Positions 61,469-63,732 of a DNA stretch of 63,732 nucleotides are shown here, piece after piece; positions within the stretch are counted from its first letter, which is position 1, and each line of letters starts with the position of its first letter. Below the pieces are notes generated by a model, which worked only from the letters and a program-made list of their open reading frames with translations, made no database searches and was not told the origin of the DNA. This stretch comes from an uncultured Caryophanales bacterium. GTDB taxonomy: Bacteria; Bacillota_I; Bacilli_A; RFN20; CAG-449. The position numbers and the translations under genes are program-made. The stretch covers positions 1-63,732 of the forward strand of contig CAMCEE010000011.1 in the NCBI GenBank assembly GCA_945873815.1, read 5' to 3'.

Positions 61469-63403
61469 ATGACTAAAAAGCAAAAGAGAAATTTAAAAAG
61501 AATTATCATTGCTACTTGTTGTTTCCTAGTTATATTTATTACTGATTTAGTTCTTAAAAAGGCATTTGGTGATAGGTTTATTAATGGTATCGGATCTCTT
61601 ATTCCAGGAGATTATGGTTGGCTTTTATCATTAGGGCTATATTTACTTTTATATATCTATATTGGACATGATGTCTTAAAAAAGGCATTTCTAAATATTG
61701 GACATGGACAATTACTCGATGAAAATTTCTTGATGGTTCTTGCTACTTTAGGTGCATTTAGTCTTGGAATATATCGAGCATTAACAAATCAAGAAATAGA
61801 AGGTTTTGATGAAGGATGTGCTGTTTTAATCTTTTATCAAGTTGGAGAATGGTTTCAAAATTATGCGCTTGGTAAATCTAGAAAATCTATATCATCTCTA
61901 ATGGATATAAGACCTGATTTTGCTTCTTTAGTAAAAGAAGATGGAAGTATTGAAGTAGTAGATCCAAGTATAGTTAAGGTTAATGATATTATTATCGTTA
62001 AACCAGGAGAGAAGATTCCTCTTGATGGAGTGATTATTAAAGGTTCTACTTCATTAGATACTAAGGCATTAACTGGTGAATCATTACCAAAAGAAGTAGG
62101 AGAGAATTCGTCGGTAATTAGTGGAACAATTAATTTAACAAACACAATTCAAATAAGGGTAGAAAAGGAATTCTACGATTCAACAGTTTCTAAGATTCTT
62201 GATTTGGTTGAGAACGCATCAAATCATAAATCTAAACAAGAGAATTTTATTACAAAGTTTTCGAAAGTATATACGCCTATTGTTGTTTTTGCTTCATTAA
62301 TAGTAGGAATAGTAGTTGGATTAGTAACAAAAATGTGGGATGAAGGATTATATAGGGCTTTGACGTTTTTAGTAGTATCTTGTCCATGCGCTTTAGTTAT
62401 TTCTATACCATTATCTTTCTTCGCAGGAATAGGAGGAGCAAGTAGTAACGGAGTATTGATTAAAGGTTCTTGTTATTTAGATTTACTAAATAAAGCAAAT
62501 ATATTTGTATTTGATAAAACAGGAACTTTAACAAAAGGTAACTTTGTAGTATCTAGTGTTTCACCAATTGAAAAAAAAGAAGAGATACTTTCCCTTGCTT
62601 CTATTGCAGAAAAAAATTCAAATCATCCTATTGCTAATTCAATTAAAAAAGCATACGGAAAAGAAGATACAAACGATTATTCTTTAGAAGATATTTCTGG
62701 AAAAGGAATTAAGGCAACTTTTGAAGATGATGTGATATTATGCGGAAATGAAAAATTGATGAAGGATAATAATATTGATTATGTGCCATCAAATGAAATT
62801 GGAACGATAATTCATGTTGCGAAGAATAATGTATATGTTGGCAGTATTGCTATTTCAGATGAGATAAAAGAGAATGCCAAAGAAACGATTGAAACTTTAA
62901 ATAATATGAATGCTAAAACGATAATGCTAACTGGGGATAATGAAAATATTGCAAGTAAGGTTGCATCAAAGATTGGATTGTCAGATTATCGCTCATCTTT
63001 ATTACCTCAAAATAAAGTAGAAGAAGTTGAAAAGATAATCTTAAATAAGAGTAATAAAGATATTGTTTGTTTTGTAGGAGATGGAATTAATGATGCACCA
63101 GTTCTTATGAGAGCGGATTTAGGAATATCTATGGGTGGAGTAGGATCTGATGCAGCGATTGAAGCAAGTGATATTGTATTAATGTATGATGACTTAAACG
63201 CAATTGTGAAAGCAAAACAACTGGCAAAAAAAGTGATGAGAATTGTATATGAAAATATATATTTTGCAATTGGAGTAAAGATACTTATTCTCATCATATC
63301 TGCATTTGGATTATTTGGTTCACTTGCAATGTGGATTGCAGTATTTGGAGATGTGGGAGTATCAGTAATTGCAATACTTAATTCAATGAGGGCAATGAGA
63401 TAA
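61469..63403 (+). CDS. Heavy-metal P1B-type ATPase (CadA/ZntA-like)
   Basis: A 644-residue zinc/cadmium/lead exporter. The membrane metal site CPC is at residues 305-307 (VVSCPCALVISIPLSFFAGI), the phosphorylation motif DKTGTLT starts at residue 349, the nucleotide domain contains NSNHPIANSIKKA (the HP motif), and the hinge GDGINDAPVLM starts at residue 537. The actuator TGE motif is in ALTGESLPKEVG. It lacks the N-terminal HMA domain, present as the preceding gene. The C-terminal membrane helices end in SMRAMR. A terminator follows. Confidence 0.95.
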   Translation: MTKKQKRNLKRIIIATCCFLVIFITDLVLKKAFGDRFINGIGSLIPGDYGWLLSLGLYLLLYIYIGHDVLKKAFLNIGHGQLLDENFLMVLATLGAFSLGIYRALTNQEIEGFDEGCAVLIFYQVGEWFQNYALGKSRKSISSLMDIRPDFASLVKEDGSIEVVDPSIVKVNDIIIVKPGEKIPLDGVIIKGSTSLDTKALTGESLPKEVGENSSVISGTINLTNTIQIRVEKEFYDSTVSKILDLVENASNHKSKQENFITKFSKVYTPIVVFASLIVGIVVGLVTKMWDEGLYRALTFLVVSCPCALVISIPLSFFAGIGGASSNGVLIKGSCYLDLLNKANIFVFDKTGTLTKGNFVVSSVSPIEKKEEILSLASIAEKNSNHPIANSIKKAYGKEDTNDYSLEDISGKGIKATFEDDVILCGNEKLMKDNNIDYVPSNEIGTIIHVAKNNVYVGSIAISDEIKENAKETIETLNNMNAKTIMLTGDNENIASKVASKIGLSDYRSSLLPQNKVEEVEKIILNKSNKDIVCFVGDGINDAPVLMRADLGISMGGVGSDAAIEASDIVLMYDDLNAIVKAKQLAKKVMRIVYENIYFAIGVKILILIISAFGLFGSLAMWIAVFGDVGVSVIAILNSMRAMR

Positions 63404-63488
63404 ATGTGTTATTTGAAAAACTAAATGAAACAACAAATGGTATTTATTGATTTTGTTTAACAAAAAAATTGGATGTTATTTAGTTAAT

Positions 63489-63528
63489 GATTGAGTCGGG
63501 TTTATATTCTTGGGCTCAATCTTTTTTT
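63489..63528 (+). terminator. Rho-independent terminator of the metal-resistance operon
   Basis: GATTGAG and CTCAATC form a 7-bp outer stem with an inner partly paired region, followed by seven T residues. The remaining 200 bases to the window end show no gene. Confidence 0.8.
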
Positions 63529-63732
63529 ATCCTAATAGTATTTAAAAATTATTTTTCTAGAACCATTTCACAAAATCATATGTTGTAATACCATTTAATT
63601 CTAGATGATAGTTGAATTGGTGCATTTGATTTTTCAACTAATAACTAACAGTTACTTTTAAAATTTAGAAATATGATACCTGTCTTTGGGGTCAACCTCT
63701 AAAATGGGTAGTTAAATCTCAAAATTCATGAT

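Overview
The window is about 63.7 kb of A+T-rich DNA (visibly around 30% G+C) that uses the standard genetic code (TGG for Trp, TGA as a stop) and strong AAGGAGG-type ribosome sites. Gene content points to a fermentative, probably gut-dwelling anaerobe of the Bacillota: pyruvate formate-lyase, an NfnAB transhydrogenase, oligosaccharide phosphorylases, BspA-like LRR surface proteins, tRNAs with encoded CCA and a CzrA/CadA metal module. An uncultured Bacilli lineage near Erysipelotrichales/RF39 would fit, but I cannot fix the taxon from the sequence alone.

Layout. (1) 0.1-13.7 kb: a beta-glucan/cello-oligosaccharide locus. Two GH94 phosphorylases and an aldose 1-epimerase on the minus strand diverge from a plus-strand sugar ABC transporter (binding lipoprotein, two permeases, an unusual ATPase) followed by a LacI-type repressor. 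The 0.6 kb divergent region carries two matching LacI-type operators and a perfect catabolite-repression (cre) match. (2) 13.8-14.1 kb: three tRNA genes (Arg-CCG, Leu-TAG, Leu-CAA), followed by a 282-bp MITE-like inverted-repeat element. (3) 14.8-18.7 kb: an accessory stretch with a truncated DUF4143 ATPase, a short pyrophosphatase-like protein, a GNAT acetyltransferase, an orphan HigB-like toxin, small coupled ORFs and a phosphatase. (4) 18.9-20.6 kb: an IscU/NifU-like scaffold with a GGGtGRT protein. (5) 20.7-23.0 kb: a 2.26-kb cassette with perfect 22-bp terminal inverted repeats, 13-bp flanking direct repeats and one unrecognised 674-residue gene. (6) 23.1-33.1 kb: a LytTR-PAS regulator, a 2,580-residue BspA-like LRR protein, then broken DUF4143 ATPase genes preceded by 33-bp-periodic repeats. 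(7) 33.4-40.0 kb: a pyridine-nucleotide cluster (Nnr repair enzyme, two SDRs, NAD kinase, NfnA, NfnB). (8) 40.1-48.6 kb: a membrane XRE regulator pair, a radical SAM protein, a frameshifted lipase, a DinB/DUF3795 fusion, a GNAT, a GH4 enzyme with the CHEV motif, a hydrolase and a Pr6Pr membrane protein. (9) 48.7-55.7 kb: pyrG with a leader terminator, a GNAT-fRMsr fusion, a HAD phosphatase, and an aminotransferase-pheA-aroF set. (10) 55.9-59.3 kb: a pyruvate formate-lyase operon in which the enzyme is encoded by two genes (677-residue core plus 77-residue glycyl-radical domain) with a thioredoxin-like gene between pflA and the core. (11) 59.4-63.4 kb: an ArsB/CitM-type transporter divergent from a CzrA-like repressor, a free-standing HMA metallochaperone and a CadA/ZntA-type P-ATPase, with two matching operators.

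The points most worth a second look are the transposon-like cassette without a recognisable transposase, the cleanly split pyruvate formate-lyase with a captured thioredoxin, the GNAT-fRMsr fusion, the long coiled insertion in the sugar ABC ATPase, and the degenerate DUF4143 ATPases with periodic upstream repeats.
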